DNA of 64,000 bases from Pasteurella multocida subsp. multocida OH4807 (GTDB lineage: Bacteria; Pseudomonadota; Gammaproteobacteria; Enterobacterales; Pasteurellaceae): assembly GCA_000973525.1 (NCBI GenBank), contig CP004391.1, forward strand, positions 992,001 to 1,056,000, given 5' to 3'. Within the stretch, counting starts at the first letter, position 1. The number at the start of each line of letters is the position of its first letter. The position numbers and the translations under genes were made by a program. This document shows, in pieces, positions 12,346 to 21,476 of this stretch. A model generated the notes under the pieces. It made no database searches and was not told where the DNA came from. It was given only the letters and a program-made list of their open reading frames with translations.

Positions 12346-13068
12346 TTATTTCTTTTTCACATCAACCACTTCAACTTCAAAATAAAGTGTTGAATTTGGT
12401 ACAATTTTACCTGAGCCTTGTTCACCGTACGCTAATTCTGGTGGTAACACTAATTCAATTTTTCCACCTTTCTTGATCAGTTGTAAGCCTTCAGTCCATC
12501 CAGGTACTACTTGGCTTAATTGAAAAGAGACAGGATTACCACGTGAGCTATCAAATACTTCACCATTTGGTAGCTTACCCGTATAATTTACAGTCACGAT
12601 ATCTGTTGGCTTAATTTTTTTACCTTTACCCTGATTTTCAATACGATATAACAGACCTGATTTCGTTTGTTTTACATCAGCTTTTTTCGCAAATTCGGCA
12701 CGGAAATTATCCCCTTCCTCTTTTGCTTTTTGAGCAATCTCAGCGATTTTTTTCTGTTCCGCCTGTTGAATTTTTTCTTGTACAGTTAATAAGGTTTGCA
12801 TTACGGCTTGGTTTGAAGCTAATTCAACTTTTCCATTCAATACATCTTCAACACCTGTTAATAAACGCGCATGATTATAGTCAATGAGTCCTTTTTGTGA
12901 TCCAATGACTTCTTTCACATTTGAACCTAATAACACACCCACGGCATAAGAAGCCTCATCATTAAAACTAGGTTGCTCAGGAGCAGTCGTTGTATTCGCT
13001 AAAACAGAACCTGAAAATAGGGCACTCATCATGAGTGCGACAACAGAAAACTTTTGAATTTTAAACAT
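12346..13068 (-). CDS. fkpA: FKBP-type peptidyl-prolyl isomerase FkpA, periplasmic
   Basis: Periplasmic folding chaperone and proline isomerase. Residues 1-24 form a Sec signal peptide (KIQKFSVVALMMSALFSGSVLA before NTTTAPEQ). An N-terminal helical dimerisation domain spans about 30-125, then the FKBP domain (ADIVTVNYTGKLPNGEVFDSS, VPGWTEGLQLIKKGGKIELVLPPELAYGEQG, LYFEVEVVDV). The 240-residue length is close to E. coli FkpA (270). It lies next to slyX, as in enterobacteria. fkpA is a sigma-E gene in E. coli; no clear sigma-E promoter is visible upstream here. Confidence 0.93.
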   Translation of the reverse strand: MFKIQKFSVVALMMSALFSGSVLANTTTAPEQPSFNDEASYAVGVLLGSNVKEVIGSQKGLIDYNHARLLTGVEDVLNGKVELASNQAVMQTLLTVQEKIQQAEQKKIAEIAQKAKEEGDNFRAEFAKKADVKQTKSGLLYRIENQGKGKKIKPTDIVTVNYTGKLPNGEVFDSSRGNPVSFQLSQVVPGWTEGLQLIKKGGKIELVLPPELAYGEQGSGKIVPNSTLYFEVEVVDVKKK

Positions 13069-13161
13069 AATGTCTAATCCTTTATAATGAAAAAATGAAA
13101 TTTGAGTTTAAATAGGTTAAAACGGAATGGACAAATTCACAACATTTATTTGGAGTTTATC

Positions 13162-13383
13162 ATGCAAATTGAACAAAAGTTAGAACAGCGAATTGCAGAA
13201 TTAGAAATGAAAATTACATTTCAAGAGAATTTATTGGATACGCTTAATCAAGCTTTAATTGAACAACAATTTACACTGGACAAAATGCAATTACAGCTAC
13301 GTTATGTGGTAAATAAATTGAAAGATGTCCAACCCTCTAATATTGCCAGTCAAGCAGAAGAAACCCCACCACCTCATTATTAG
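13162..13383 (+). CDS. slyX: SlyX family protein
   Basis: Small coiled-coil protein of unknown function. The 73-residue product [53 protein letters not shown] is mostly heptad-like helix, ending PPPHY as is typical of SlyX. The ATG at 13162 was chosen because TGGAG lies 7 bases upstream and the upstream in-frame extension has no family match. Divergent from fkpA. Confidence 0.9.
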   Translation: MQIEQKLEQRIAELEMKITFQENLLDTLNQALIEQQFTLDKMQLQLRYVVNKLKDVQPSNIASQAEETPPPHY

Positions 13384-13392
13384 ACTAATAAA

Positions 13393-13415
13393 AAGTGCGG
13401 TAATTCACCGCACTT
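13393..13415. terminator. Terminator made of an inverted uptake-signal pair
   Basis: Exact AAGTGCGGT (13393-13401) and ACCGCACTT (13407-13415) form a perfect 9-bp stem with a 5-base loop. It separates slyX from the convergent peroxiredoxin gene. The T-run is better on the minus strand (CTTTTTATT). Confidence 0.88.
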
Positions 13416-13437
13416 AGATTGTCTCTTTACATTGAGA

Positions 13438-14163
13438 CTAAGCAAAATATTTTTCAAGATCTTCACTACCGCCAATATATTGACCGCCAATAAAGACTTG
13501 TGGTACGCTCGTTTTTCCTGTGATTGCTCGAACCGAAATAGTGCTCGCATCACGTCCTAACACGATCTCTTCAAAAGTATAGCCCTTCTCTTTTAATAAC
13601 GCTTTCGCTTTTGCACAGAATGGGCAACCTGGTTTAGTGATGACAGAAACAGAAGGTTTAGCTGTCCAATCAGGTTTCAGATATTTGATCATGGTGTCTG
13701 CATCAGAGACTTTGAATGGATCACCTGGCTCTTGTGGTTCAATAAACATTTTCTCAACCACACCATTACGGACTAACATCGAGTAACGCCAAGAACGTTT
13801 ACCAAAACCTAAGTCTTCTTTACCGACAAGCATTCCCATACCTTCCGTAAATTCACCATTACCATCTGGAATGACAACAACATTTTCACATTCTTGATCA
13901 GCTTTCCAAGCATTCATAACGAATGTATCATTCACAGACATACAAATAATGCTATCTACACCTAATGCTTTAAACTCACAAGCTAACTCGTTATAACGTG
14001 GTAAGTGAGTAGAGGAACAGGTTGGCGTAAATGCACCCGGTAATGAAAACAATACAACTGTTTTATTATCAAATAACTCTGCGCTGGTTACATCTACCCA
14101 TTGATCGCCTTGACGAGTATGAAATGTGACTTGGGGAACGTTCTTCCCTTCCATTGTTGACAT
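13438..14163 (-). CDS. Hybrid peroxiredoxin-glutaredoxin (Prx5-Grx)
   Basis: Glutathione-dependent peroxidase that carries its own reductant domain. Residues 1-165 are a Prx5-type domain with the peroxidatic Cys in [21 protein letters not shown] (about Cys49). Residues 170-241 are a glutaredoxin domain with the active site [11 protein letters not shown] and the GSH-binding [19 protein letters not shown]. This fusion is known from Haemophilus influenzae and relatives. It is divergent from oxyR, which suggests peroxide-induced control; no OxyR site was defined with confidence. Confidence 0.94.
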   Translation of the reverse strand: MSTMEGKNVPQVTFHTRQGDQWVDVTSAELFDNKTVVLFSLPGAFTPTCSSTHLPRYNELACEFKALGVDSIICMSVNDTFVMNAWKADQECENVVVIPDGNGEFTEGMGMLVGKEDLGFGKRSWRYSMLVRNGVVEKMFIEPQEPGDPFKVSDADTMIKYLKPDWTAKPSVSVITKPGCPFCAKAKALLKEKGYTFEEIVLGRDASTISVRAITGKTSVPQVFIGGQYIGGSEDLEKYFA

Positions 14164-14316
14164 AAAAATTCTCCTATATGTTAATTAAATGCGTATACCT
14201 TGACTAACAGATATGAAATCAATCTTACTACTTTATGAATTATAGTCAAATTTATGATATAGTTTACAACAATCGGTTTGATTTTTTTAATTGTTTCTTT
14301 CGATAATGAGGTCAAA

Positions 14317-15216
14317 ATGAATATCCGTGATTTAGAATATTTTGTCGCACTTGCAGAACATAAACATTTTCGTCGTGCCGCAGATTCCTGTCATGTCAGT
14401 CAGCCTACATTAAGTGGTCAAATTCGTAAGCTAGAAGATGAATTAGGGATCATCTTACTAGAAAGAACAAGCCGTAAAGTTCTCTTCACACAATCGGGTT
14501 TATTATTAGTCGACCAAGCTCGAGCCGTATTACGAGAAGTAAAACTGCTTAAAGAAATGGCAAGTAACCAAGGGAAAGAAATGACGGGACCAATACATAT
14601 TGGTGTGATTCCAACGGTTGGGCCTTACTTACTTCCTTATATTATGCCAGTTTTAAAAGAAGCGTTTCCTGATTTAGAACTCTTTCTTTATGAAGCACAA
14701 ACAACCCCGTTATTAGAACAGCTTGAAACGGGTCATTTAGATTGTGCGATCATTGCCTCTGTACGTGAAGCTGAACCTTTTATTGAATTTCCTATTTTTA
14801 AAGAAAAAATGTTACTTGCCGTAAGTGATGCACACAGTTGGGCAACAGAGAAATCCATTGATATGAATAAGTTGAATGGTTGTGAAATGCTCATGTTAGA
14901 TGATGGTCATTGTTTACGCAATCAAACTATTGGCTACTGTTTTAGTGCAGGTGCTAAAGAAAATATTCATTTTCAAGCCACCAGCTTAGAAACCTTACGC
15001 AACATGGTTGCTGCTAATGCGGGTATTACCTTAATGCCAGAACTTGCAGTCATCAATGATGGTAATCGAACAGGCGTAAAATACATTCCTTGTCATTCCC
15101 CTGAACCTTCGCGTGATATCACGTTAGTTTATCGACCAGGTTCACCACTACGTAATCGCTATGAAAAAATAGCCCAAACAATCAGCCTTGCGGTTAATAC
15201 GATTTTAGCTGAATAG
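14317..15216 (+). CDS. oxyR: Hydrogen peroxide-sensing regulator OxyR (LysR family)
   Basis: LysR-type activator oxidised by H2O2. The start [44 protein letters not shown] at 14317 (after GAGGTCAAA) gives 299 residues and a full N-terminal winged HTH. The redox cysteine pair is visible in the C-terminal half in [20 protein letters not shown], matching Cys199 and Cys208 of E. coli OxyR. It is followed after 13 bases by fabR, as in E. coli, and is divergent from the Prx-Grx gene. Confidence 0.97.
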   Translation: MNIRDLEYFVALAEHKHFRRAADSCHVSQPTLSGQIRKLEDELGIILLERTSRKVLFTQSGLLLVDQARAVLREVKLLKEMASNQGKEMTGPIHIGVIPTVGPYLLPYIMPVLKEAFPDLELFLYEAQTTPLLEQLETGHLDCAIIASVREAEPFIEFPIFKEKMLLAVSDAHSWATEKSIDMNKLNGCEMLMLDDGHCLRNQTIGYCFSAGAKENIHFQATSLETLRNMVAANAGITLMPELAVINDGNRTGVKYIPCHSPEPSRDITLVYRPGSPLRNRYEKIAQTISLAVNTILAE

Positions 15217-15229
15217 GAATCAAGATAAG

Positions 15230-15832
15230 ATGGTAGGTGTAAGAGCATTACAAAAAGAGAAAACCAGACGGGCGTTAGTTGATGCAGCATTTAATCAATT
15301 GACCGCAGAACAAAGTTTTTCTAACTTAAGTTTGCGAGAAGTCGCGCGTGAAGCAGGCATCGCACCAACTTCCTTCTATCGCCATTTTAAAGACATGGAT
15401 GAACTTGGTTTGACCATGGTTGATGAAGCGGGACTCGTTTTGCGCCAACTCATGCGTCAAGCACGCAAACGTTTAGAAAAAGGTGGAAGTGTGATTGTGA
15501 TCTCAGTCGAAACCTTTTTTGAGTTTATTAATAATAACCCGAATATGTTTCGCCTGTTATTGCGTGAGAGTTCAGGAACATCACAAGCATTTCGTACCGC
15601 TACAGCACGCGAAATAAAGCACTTTGTCGATGAATTAACGGAATATATTGCTTATCGTAATCACTATTCACAACATATTGCTCATGTCCAAGCGGAAGGG
15701 ATGGTCACAATTGTCTTTACCGCGGGCGCGAATGCGTTGGACATGGGGAAAATAGAGCGTGATCAGTTAAAGCAACGCGTCATTTTACAGCTACGAATGT
15801 TAGCAAAAGGTGCGGAACAAATTACAGCATAA
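15230..15832 (+). CDS. fabR: Fatty acid biosynthesis repressor FabR (TetR family)
   Basis: TetR-type repressor that senses unsaturated acyl-CoA/ACP and represses fabA/fabB-type genes. The N-terminus [68 protein letters not shown] is nearly identical in pattern to E. coli FabR. The 200-residue product is slightly shorter at the C-terminus than the E. coli protein. Probably co-transcribed with oxyR. Confidence 0.95.
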   Translation: MVGVRALQKEKTRRALVDAAFNQLTAEQSFSNLSLREVAREAGIAPTSFYRHFKDMDELGLTMVDEAGLVLRQLMRQARKRLEKGGSVIVISVETFFEFINNNPNMFRLLLRESSGTSQAFRTATAREIKHFVDELTEYIAYRNHYSQHIAHVQAEGMVTIVFTAGANALDMGKIERDQLKQRVILQLRMLAKGAEQITA

Positions 15833-15848
15833 GCTAGGCATATGTATA

Positions 15849-16355
15849 ATGATCAATAAGATTCGTAACGCATTGACTTCACTCCTATCACTCTTACTCA
15901 CTTTCATTGTGATGAGTATCATTGTTGATCAGATAAGAAAACCCAATGTGCCTGACAATGCCATAACTACCGCACTTGTTGACTTAGCACAGCAGCCCTT
16001 TTTTCTTGCTCAACTGAGTCAAACACGCCCCACTATTCTCTATTTTTGGGGGAGTTGGTGTGGTTATTGTCAGTATACCTCTCCTATCATTCATACTCTC
16101 GCACAAGAAGGTTACCCCGTAGTATCCGTCGCATTGCATTCTGGCGATAATATGAGCGTGCAAGCCTATTTAGCTCAACATCATTATGAATTTACAACAG
16201 TAAATGATCCCGACGGTAGCATCGGAAAACAATGGGATGTGTCTGTAACACCAACCATCCTTGTGATTGATAAAGGGAAAATGGATTTCGCCACGACTGG
16301 GCTGACAACGTACTGGGGAATGAAAGTGCGGTTATTTCTCGCAACGTTTTTTTAA
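15849..16355 (+). CDS. Membrane-anchored thioredoxin-like oxidoreductase (TlpA/ScsD-like)
   Basis: Predicted periplasmic thiol-disulfide protein, 168 residues. One N-terminal membrane anchor (about 8-28, ALTSLLSLLLTFIVMSIIV) precedes a thioredoxin-fold domain with the active site FWGSWCGYCQYTSP and the cis-Pro region VTPTILVIDKG. The ATG at 15849 fits the anchor better than an upstream start that overlaps fabR. It follows oxyR-fabR closely, hinting at an envelope redox role under the same promoter; its substrate is unknown. An exact uptake signal lies inside the gene at 16324-16332. Confidence 0.82.
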   Translation: MINKIRNALTSLLSLLLTFIVMSIIVDQIRKPNVPDNAITTALVDLAQQPFFLAQLSQTRPTILYFWGSWCGYCQYTSPIIHTLAQEGYPVVSVALHSGDNMSVQAYLAQHHYEFTTVNDPDGSIGKQWDVSVTPTILVIDKGKMDFATTGLTTYWGMKVRLFLATFF

Positions 16356-16357
16356 CT

Positions 16358-17128
16358 TTATGGTGTTGTAATAAAAGGCGTAATTTGCTCTGGGAAGTCC
16401 GGAGGTAACGGACGATCGCAAATTAAGAGATCAAAGTCGGATAACTCTGCAATATACGCTTGTTCAACTTGGTGATACTTATCATGATCGACCACTAAAA
16501 TTGCCTGCTGCGTTTTTGCCATGGCTTGTTGTTTTACTTTCGCCTCTTCAACATTGAAACATGTTACACCTTGTTTCACATCGAGACCCGCTGCTGAAAT
16601 AAATGCACGATCGGAACAAATCATGTTTAATTCTGATTTTGCTTGCATAGGGGTTAAGAAGGCATTATGGCGAGAATAACGGCCGCCACATAAAATCACG
16701 TCACAATTTGGTTTTTCTTGTAAAACAAGAAACACATTAATAGAACAGCAAAGTGCGGTAAATTTTAACTGATGATCAATCTCTGCAGCAATGAATGGAA
16801 TCGTCGAACCACAATCAAAGAACACAACATCCCCTTCTTCAACTAAGCTGGCTGCTAATTTACCCAGTTTCATTTTTTCCGTTGTATTTTTTCCTTGATG
16901 CTCAAAAATCTGATACTGCTTTCGACTTTGTTTTTTAGGATCTTTAACGATATAACCACCTAATAAAATAATTGAGCTTGCACAGGAATTAAGATCTCGG
17001 CGAATGGTCATTTCTGACACATTTAAAATTTCTGCCGCTTCTCGCAAGTGAATTTTGTCCATTTGCTTCAATAAAAATTCCAATTTTTGAATACGAGAAG
17101 TCATCTTTTCCATAGCAAGCTCAATCAT
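16358..17128 (-). CDS. deoR: Deoxyribonucleoside regulon repressor DeoR
   Basis: DeoR-family repressor that senses deoxyribose 5-phosphate. An N-terminal HTH (DKIHLREAAEILNVSEMTIRRDLNS) is followed by the sugar-phosphate sensor domain (EEGDVVFFDCGSTIPFIAAEID, CCSINVFLVLQEKPNCDVILCGG). LLGGYIV and FNVEEAKVKQQAMA match E. coli DeoR itself rather than the wider family. Three in-frame ATGs compete for the start (17128, 17113, 17104); none has a strong Shine-Dalgarno. It follows deoC by 3 bases, so repressor and catabolic gene share one mRNA. Confidence 0.88.
   Translation of the reverse strand: MIELAMEKMTSRIQKLEFLLKQMDKIHLREAAEILNVSEMTIRRDLNSCASSIILLGGYIVKDPKKQSRKQYQIFEHQGKNTTEKMKLGKLAASLVEEGDVVFFDCGSTIPFIAAEIDHQLKFTALCCSINVFLVLQEKPNCDVILCGGRYSRHNAFLTPMQAKSELNMICSDRAFISAAGLDVKQGVTCFNVEEAKVKQQAMAKTQQAILVVDHDKYHQVEQAYIAELSDFDLLICDRPLPPDFPEQITPFITTP
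16751..16759. repeat. DNA uptake signal inside deoR
   Basis: Exact AAGTGCGGT core within coding sequence. Confidence 0.85.
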
Positions 17129-17131
17129 TTA

Positions 17132-17803
17132 TTAATAGGTACTACTTACATCCTGTAAACCGTTAATAATTGCAATCCCTGCACTTGCGCCAATACGAGT
17201 TGCACCCGCTTTAATCATTGCGACTGCTGTTTCCGTATCGCGCACCCCGCCAGACGCTTTCACTCCAATATCGCCCACGGTTTGTTTCATCAGAGCAACA
17301 TCTTCCACCGTTGCACCACCACTGTTGAAACCTGTTGACGTTTTTACAAACGCCACATTTAATTGTTTACAAATTTCACATGCTTTCACAATTTCTTCTT
17401 TGGTCAGTAAGCATGTTTCTAAAATCACTTTCAATGGCGTCCCTGCACAAGCCGTTAATACAGCTGCGATATCCGCTTCTACTGCGTCCCATTTATTTGA
17501 CTTGATTAAGCCAACATTGATTACCATATCAATTTCATCAGCGCCCGCTTGAATTGCTTCGTGGGTTTCAAATGCTTTAACAGAACTTAAATTCGCACCA
17601 AGTGGGAAACCCACTACTGTGCAAATTTTTACATCTGTTCCCGCTAGCTTTTCTTTTGCTAATGGAATGTAGCCAGAGTTAATGCATACAGACCAAAATT
17701 TATTCTCAATTGCTTCATCGCATAATTTGAGAATATCTTGTTCTGTTTTTTCTGCGGTTAGCGCCGTATGATCGATAAATTGTGCAATTTCTTTTGCGTT
17801 CAT
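17132..17803 (-). CDS. deoC: Deoxyribose-phosphate aldolase
   Basis: Class I aldolase that splits 2-deoxyribose 5-phosphate into acetaldehyde and glyceraldehyde 3-phosphate. The 223-residue product has DHTALTAEKTEQDI at the start, the KVILETCLLTKEEI strand and the Schiff-base lysine in VAFVKTSTGFNSGGATVEDV, followed by VKASGGVRD. First gene of deoC-deoR, with a perfect CRP-type site upstream at 17908-17923. Confidence 0.97.
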   Translation of the reverse strand: MNAKEIAQFIDHTALTAEKTEQDILKLCDEAIENKFWSVCINSGYIPLAKEKLAGTDVKICTVVGFPLGANLSSVKAFETHEAIQAGADEIDMVINVGLIKSNKWDAVEADIAAVLTACAGTPLKVILETCLLTKEEIVKACEICKQLNVAFVKTSTGFNSGGATVEDVALMKQTVGDIGVKASGGVRDTETAVAMIKAGATRIGASAGIAIINGLQDVSSTY

Positions 17804-17867
17804 GTCTAATCCTTAATAACAACTTGTATATAAAATAAACCATGTGAATATATTATACACTAAAATT

Positions 17868-17884
17868 ATCACAAAAATGTGATG
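17868..17884. promoter_or_regulatory. Palindrome ATCACA-N4-TGTGAT upstream of deoC
   Basis: A short perfect palindrome between the CRP-type site and deoC. Its half-sites are CRP-like but in the outward order (TCACA then TGTGA), so it is not a normal CRP site. It could be an operator for a partner repressor such as DeoR or CytR; no consensus match was verified. Confidence 0.35.
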
Positions 17885-17907
17885 AAGATAACAAAAAAAT
17901 TGTTTAA

Positions 17908-17923
17908 TGTGAGAAAAATCACA
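17908..17923. promoter_or_regulatory. CRP-binding site, deoC / hldD intergenic region
   Basis: TGTGA-GAAAAA-TCACA matches the CRP half-sites and the 6-base spacer exactly. It is about 105 bases upstream of the deoC start and about 185 from hldD, so deoCR is the likelier target, in line with cAMP control of deoxynucleoside catabolism. The rest of this 303-base interval holds no gene. Confidence 0.8.
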
Positions 17924-18106
17924 TCTGATGCGGCATTATAGTTCGTTTTAAACATTAGATAGTAAGCAATATCGAGACAAGTTAATCAAAATCATCCAAT
18001 TCACATCTTGTTGAAGAGAAAAACCAAACTACAGGTAAAATACTTAAACACAAGCGATATAAAATCCATTACAATATTAAGAAGATTAACCAACAGAGGA
18101 CATATT

Positions 18107-19039
18107 ATGATTATCGTAACTGGCGGTGCTGGATTTATTGGGAGTAACATTGTCAAAGCCTTGAATGAATTAGGGCGTACTGATATTTTAGTGGTAGATA
18201 ATTTAAAAGATGGAACGAAATTTGCTAATTTAGTGGATCTTGATATTGCAGACTACTGCGACAAAGAAGATTTCATTGCCTCAATTATTGCAGGCGATGA
18301 TTTTGGTGATATCGATGCGATTTTCCACGAAGGTGCGTGTTCTGCAACCACTGAGTGGGACGGCAAATATATGATGCAAAACAACTATGAATATTCAAAA
18401 GAATTACTACATTATTGTTTAGACCGTGAAATTCCGTTCTTCTATGCTTCTTCTGCAGCCACCTATGGTGATAAAACAGCATTTCGTGAAGAACGTGAAT
18501 TTGAGGCACCATTAAATGTATACGGGTATTCAAAATTCTTGTTTGACCAATATGTACGTGCCATTTTACCTGAAGCAAATTCGCCAGTGTGTGGCTTCCG
18601 TTATTTCAATGTATATGGTCCACGCGAAAACCACAAAGGCTCAATGGCAAGCGTGGCATTCCACTTAAATAATCAAATTTTAAAAGGCGAAAATCCAAAA
18701 TTATTCGCAGGCAGCGAAGATTTCCGTCGTGACTTCGTGTATGTGGGTGATGTTGCCGCTGTGAATATTTGGTGCTGGCAAAACAACATTTCTGGTATCT
18801 ATAACTTAGGTACAGGCAATGCCGAGTCATTCAAAGAAGTGGCAAAAGCTGTCGTGAAATTCCACGGCAAAACTGAAGCGGATATTGAAACTATTCCATT
18901 CCCAGACCACTTAAAAAGCCGTTATCAAGAATACACCCAGGCGAATTTAGACAAATTACGTGCAACTGGTTATGACAAACCATTCAAAACCGTTGCAGAA
19001 GGTGTGGCAGAATATATGGCGTGGTTAAATCGTAAATAA
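18107..19039 (+). CDS. hldD: ADP-L-glycero-D-manno-heptose-6-epimerase
   Basis: Last step of ADP-heptose synthesis for the lipopolysaccharide inner core; cytosolic, NADP-dependent SDR-type epimerase. The start [23 protein letters not shown] at 18107 (after AGAGGA) gives 310 residues, the family length. Rossmann GGAGFIG, the Ser-Tyr-Lys set with [12 protein letters not shown], and [17 protein letters not shown] are present. The upstream in-frame extension of 33 codons lacks family sequence. Confidence 0.97.
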   Translation: MIIVTGGAGFIGSNIVKALNELGRTDILVVDNLKDGTKFANLVDLDIADYCDKEDFIASIIAGDDFGDIDAIFHEGACSATTEWDGKYMMQNNYEYSKELLHYCLDREIPFFYASSAATYGDKTAFREEREFEAPLNVYGYSKFLFDQYVRAILPEANSPVCGFRYFNVYGPRENHKGSMASVAFHLNNQILKGENPKLFAGSEDFRRDFVYVGDVAAVNIWCWQNNISGIYNLGTGNAESFKEVAKAVVKFHGKTEADIETIPFPDHLKSRYQEYTQANLDKLRATGYDKPFKTVAEGVAEYMAWLNRK

Positions 19040-19062
19040 GATTTCACCCTCAATCTCATTAC

Positions 19063-19092
19063 ATAGCGCTCTTATTCGGGCGCTATTTTTTT
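19063..19092 (+). terminator. hldD terminator
   Basis: ATAGCGC (19063-19069) pairs with GCGCTAT (19080-19086), followed by a T-run on the plus strand. Confidence 0.88.
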
Positions 19093-19116
19093 ATCTAAAA
19101 AACTTTTCAAAAACAA

Positions 19117-19125
19117 ACCGCACTT
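19117..19125. repeat. DNA uptake signal after the CDF gene
   Basis: Exact ACCGCACTT directly downstream of the stop codon of the short CDF exporter, before the hldD terminator. Confidence 0.85.
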
Positions 19126-19127
19126 TG

Positions 19128-19730
19128 CTATTTCAAACTCAAAATCGCCTCTTTTGTCACTACGTATCCACTTTTTAAAATAAATAAACTTAAAACCAAA
19201 CTCGCTAGGGCATCCACCCACACCCAGCCAAACAAAAAGATGCTTAAGCCGGCTAAAATCGCCACAATAGATCCCAATAAATCCGCTAACACGTGCAAAT
19301 ATGCCGCACGAAGATTTAAGTTATGCAAATCCCCTTTCAACATCATCCACGCCACGATTGCATTTACACACAACCCCACCACCGCAACAATTAACATTGG
19401 TAGCGATTGAATCGTTTGTGGATGTTGCCAACGCTCAACGGCTTCCCAAATAATATACAGCGCCACAACAATCAACGATAAACCATTTAACACCGCAATA
19501 CGATTTTGTTTTTTTTCTTTTAAATACAATGCGATTAAGGCAATCAGCAATGCTAAGCTATCATTTGCCATATGCCCAGCATCTGCCATCAACGCTAAAC
19601 TATTGAAGTAATAACCACTTAAAAATTCAAGAATCATAAATAAGCTAATTAAAGCAAGGCTGATCATCAGCACTTTACGGTTATCCGTATGGTGATGATG
19701 TGTATGTGGGTGGGAATCGTGGTGTGTCAT
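19128..19730 (-). CDS. Cation diffusion facilitator, short form without C-terminal domain
   Basis: Divalent metal (probably zinc) exporter of the CDF family in the inner membrane. The His-rich start HHDSHPHTHHHHTDN precedes six membrane segments. The metal-site motifs are intact: LMADAGHMANDS in helix 2 and LHVLADLLGS in helix 5. The protein ends 19 residues after helix 6 (TKEAILSLK), so the usual cytosolic ferredoxin-like dimerisation domain of about 90 residues is absent. It is 200 residues against about 300 for E. coli ZitB. The ATG at 19730 has GGAAAG upstream. Confidence 0.87.
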   Translation of the reverse strand: MTHHDSHPHTHHHHTDNRKVLMISLALISLFMILEFLSGYYFNSLALMADAGHMANDSLALLIALIALYLKEKKQNRIAVLNGLSLIVVALYIIWEAVERWQHPQTIQSLPMLIVAVVGLCVNAIVAWMMLKGDLHNLNLRAAYLHVLADLLGSIVAILAGLSIFLFGWVWVDALASLVLSLFILKSGYVVTKEAILSLK

Positions 19731-19878
19731 AGAACTTTCCTTTCGTATAGCAATACTAAGTTGCAATATGAAACTTTAGCAAATTCACTGCGAGTAGCCT
19801 ATATAACCACCTTCTTAATGAAAAATAAATTCGAGGCTCACAAATAACACAGATATTTTTTAAGTGGTTTTTAAATAA

Positions 19879-19919
19879 AAAAGTGCGTTTAAAATTTTTG
19901 ATTTTTTTACCGCACTTTT
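19879..19919 (-). terminator. mnmA terminator with uptake signal
   Basis: AAAAGTGCG (19879-19887) pairs with CGCACTTTT (19911-19919), which carries the exact ACCGCACTT core at 19909-19917. On the minus strand it follows mnmA. The loop is long (23 bases). Confidence 0.65.
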
Positions 19920-19933
19920 ATGCTTCATCTCAC

Positions 19934-21085
19934 TTATTTGATTTGGGTTTCAATCACGCCCCCGCCAAGACAAACCTCGCCTTGATAGAATACAGCGGAT
20001 TGACCTGGTGTGACTGCGATTTGCGGTTCATCAAACACAACGCGGATTGTTTCATCATCGATAGGTTGGATTTCACAAGGGATATCTTCCTGACGGTAAC
20101 GGGTTTTGACTGTGCAGCGCACTGGCTGACGGATCACTTTGCGATCAACCCAATGGAGCTGACTTGCAATCAAACCGGAAGAAAGCAATGCAGAGTTATC
20201 GTGCCCCTGAGCAACCACTAACACATTGTTAACCAAGTCTTTTTCCACCACGTAAAATGGGTCTTCACTCATGCCTTTTACGCCACCGATGCCTAAGCCT
20301 TTACGTTGACCAAGCGTGTGATACATTAAACCGTCGTGGCGACCGACCACAACACCATCAACAGTTTTGATTTCACCCGGCTGAGCAGGCAAATAACGCG
20401 CAAGGAAATCTTTGAATTTGCGTTCGCCGATAAAGCAAATGCCGGTTGAATCTTTTTTCTTCGCAGTGATCAAGCCAAGATCTTCAGCAATGGCTCTCAC
20501 AATTGGCTTTTCGATTTCACCGACGGGGAATAAACTTTGTGCCACTTGATCTTTGCTCAACGTATATAAGAAATAACTTTGATCTTTGTTGTTATCTAAA
20601 CCACGTAATAACTGGCATTCACCATCTTTTTCGCCACGACGTACATAATGCCCAGTTGCAATATAATCAGCCCCTAAATCTTCAGCTGCGTATTCTAAAA
20701 AGGCTTTGAATTTGATTTCTTTATTACACAAAATATCTGGGTTTGGCGTGCGTCCTGCCTTGTATTCTTGCAAGAAATGCTCAAATACATTATCCCAATA
20801 TTCTGCAGCAAAATTGATTTTATGTAATTTGATGCCTAATTTATCGCAGACGGCTTGTGCATCAGCTAAGTCTGCCGCGGCAGTACAATAATCAGTATCG
20901 TCATCTTCTTCCCAGTTTTTCATAAACAAGCCTTCCACTTGGTAGCCTTGTTGTTGAAGAATAAAAGCAGAGACAGAAGAATCCACACCACCAGACATAC
21001 CACAAATTACTTTCTTTTTGCTATTTTCACTCAGTTGCTCTGTGCTTAACGGAGGAAAATGGGTGTCATAAGTTTTTGATTTCAT
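19934..21085 (-). CDS. mnmA: tRNA 2-thiouridylase MnmA
   Basis: Installs sulfur at C2 of wobble uridine-34 in tRNA-Lys, -Glu and -Gln, using persulfide relayed by the Tus proteins encoded at 10571-11606. The 383-residue product has the PP-loop [38 protein letters not shown], and the catalytic cysteine pair in [14 protein letters not shown] and [18 protein letters not shown]. An N-terminal extension of about 25 residues precedes the PP-loop. Confidence 0.97.
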   Translation of the reverse strand: MKSKTYDTHFPPLSTEQLSENSKKKVICGMSGGVDSSVSAFILQQQGYQVEGLFMKNWEEDDDTDYCTAAADLADAQAVCDKLGIKLHKINFAAEYWDNVFEHFLQEYKAGRTPNPDILCNKEIKFKAFLEYAAEDLGADYIATGHYVRRGEKDGECQLLRGLDNNKDQSYFLYTLSKDQVAQSLFPVGEIEKPIVRAIAEDLGLITAKKKDSTGICFIGERKFKDFLARYLPAQPGEIKTVDGVVVGRHDGLMYHTLGQRKGLGIGGVKGMSEDPFYVVEKDLVNNVLVVAQGHDNSALLSSGLIASQLHWVDRKVIRQPVRCTVKTRYRQEDIPCEIQPIDDETIRVVFDEPQIAVTPGQSAVFYQGEVCLGGGVIETQIK

Positions 21086-21211
21086 ATTTATTTATCAGTT
21101 TATGTTGATTTCGTTATATAGACGAAATAGGGGTTAAGGGCTTTGCACCATTTTTCCGATACAAAGCCCTTTGATTTGACTTGAGTTTTCATCAATGTGT
21201 GATGAATAAAA

Positions 21212-21466
21212 CTACTTTACTTCGTAAAAGTGCGGTTCGTTTTTAGCAAATTTTTCATTGTATTCTTGTTGTGCTTCTTCATCGCCCGCTTCTAATTTGG
21301 CTTTGAGGTTATCACAAGGTTCTTCACAATCACAAACCTTTTTCAACCCTAATGAAGAAATGCCACCACAACTGCCCGCAATGGTTTTTTTCTTGAAGAT
21401 ATAACCTATGGCCATACCAGCAATCACGAGTAAAAAAATCCCAAATGTAATGAAAAACAGTTCCAT
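21212..21466 (-). CDS. nqrM: Na+-NQR maturation protein NqrM (DUF539)
   Basis: Small membrane protein required for assembly of the iron centre of Na+-translocating NADH:quinone reductase. One N-terminal membrane helix (FFITFGIFLLVIAGMAIGYIF) is followed by a cysteine cluster GSCGGISSLGLKKVCDCEEPC. The length of 84 residues is normal. It follows apbE by 10 bases, at the end of the nqr cluster. An exact uptake signal overlaps its 3' end (21228-21236). Confidence 0.93.
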   Translation of the reverse strand: MELFFITFGIFLLVIAGMAIGYIFKKKTIAGSCGGISSLGLKKVCDCEEPCDNLKAKLEAGDEEAQQEYNEKFAKNEPHFYEVK

Positions 21467-21476
21467 AATCTTATCC

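Noticed and set aside
14164..14316. OxyR operator in the prx-oxyR interval
   Set aside because: ATAG elements occur but are 17 bases apart, not the 22-base spacing of the tetramer site, so no site is claimed.
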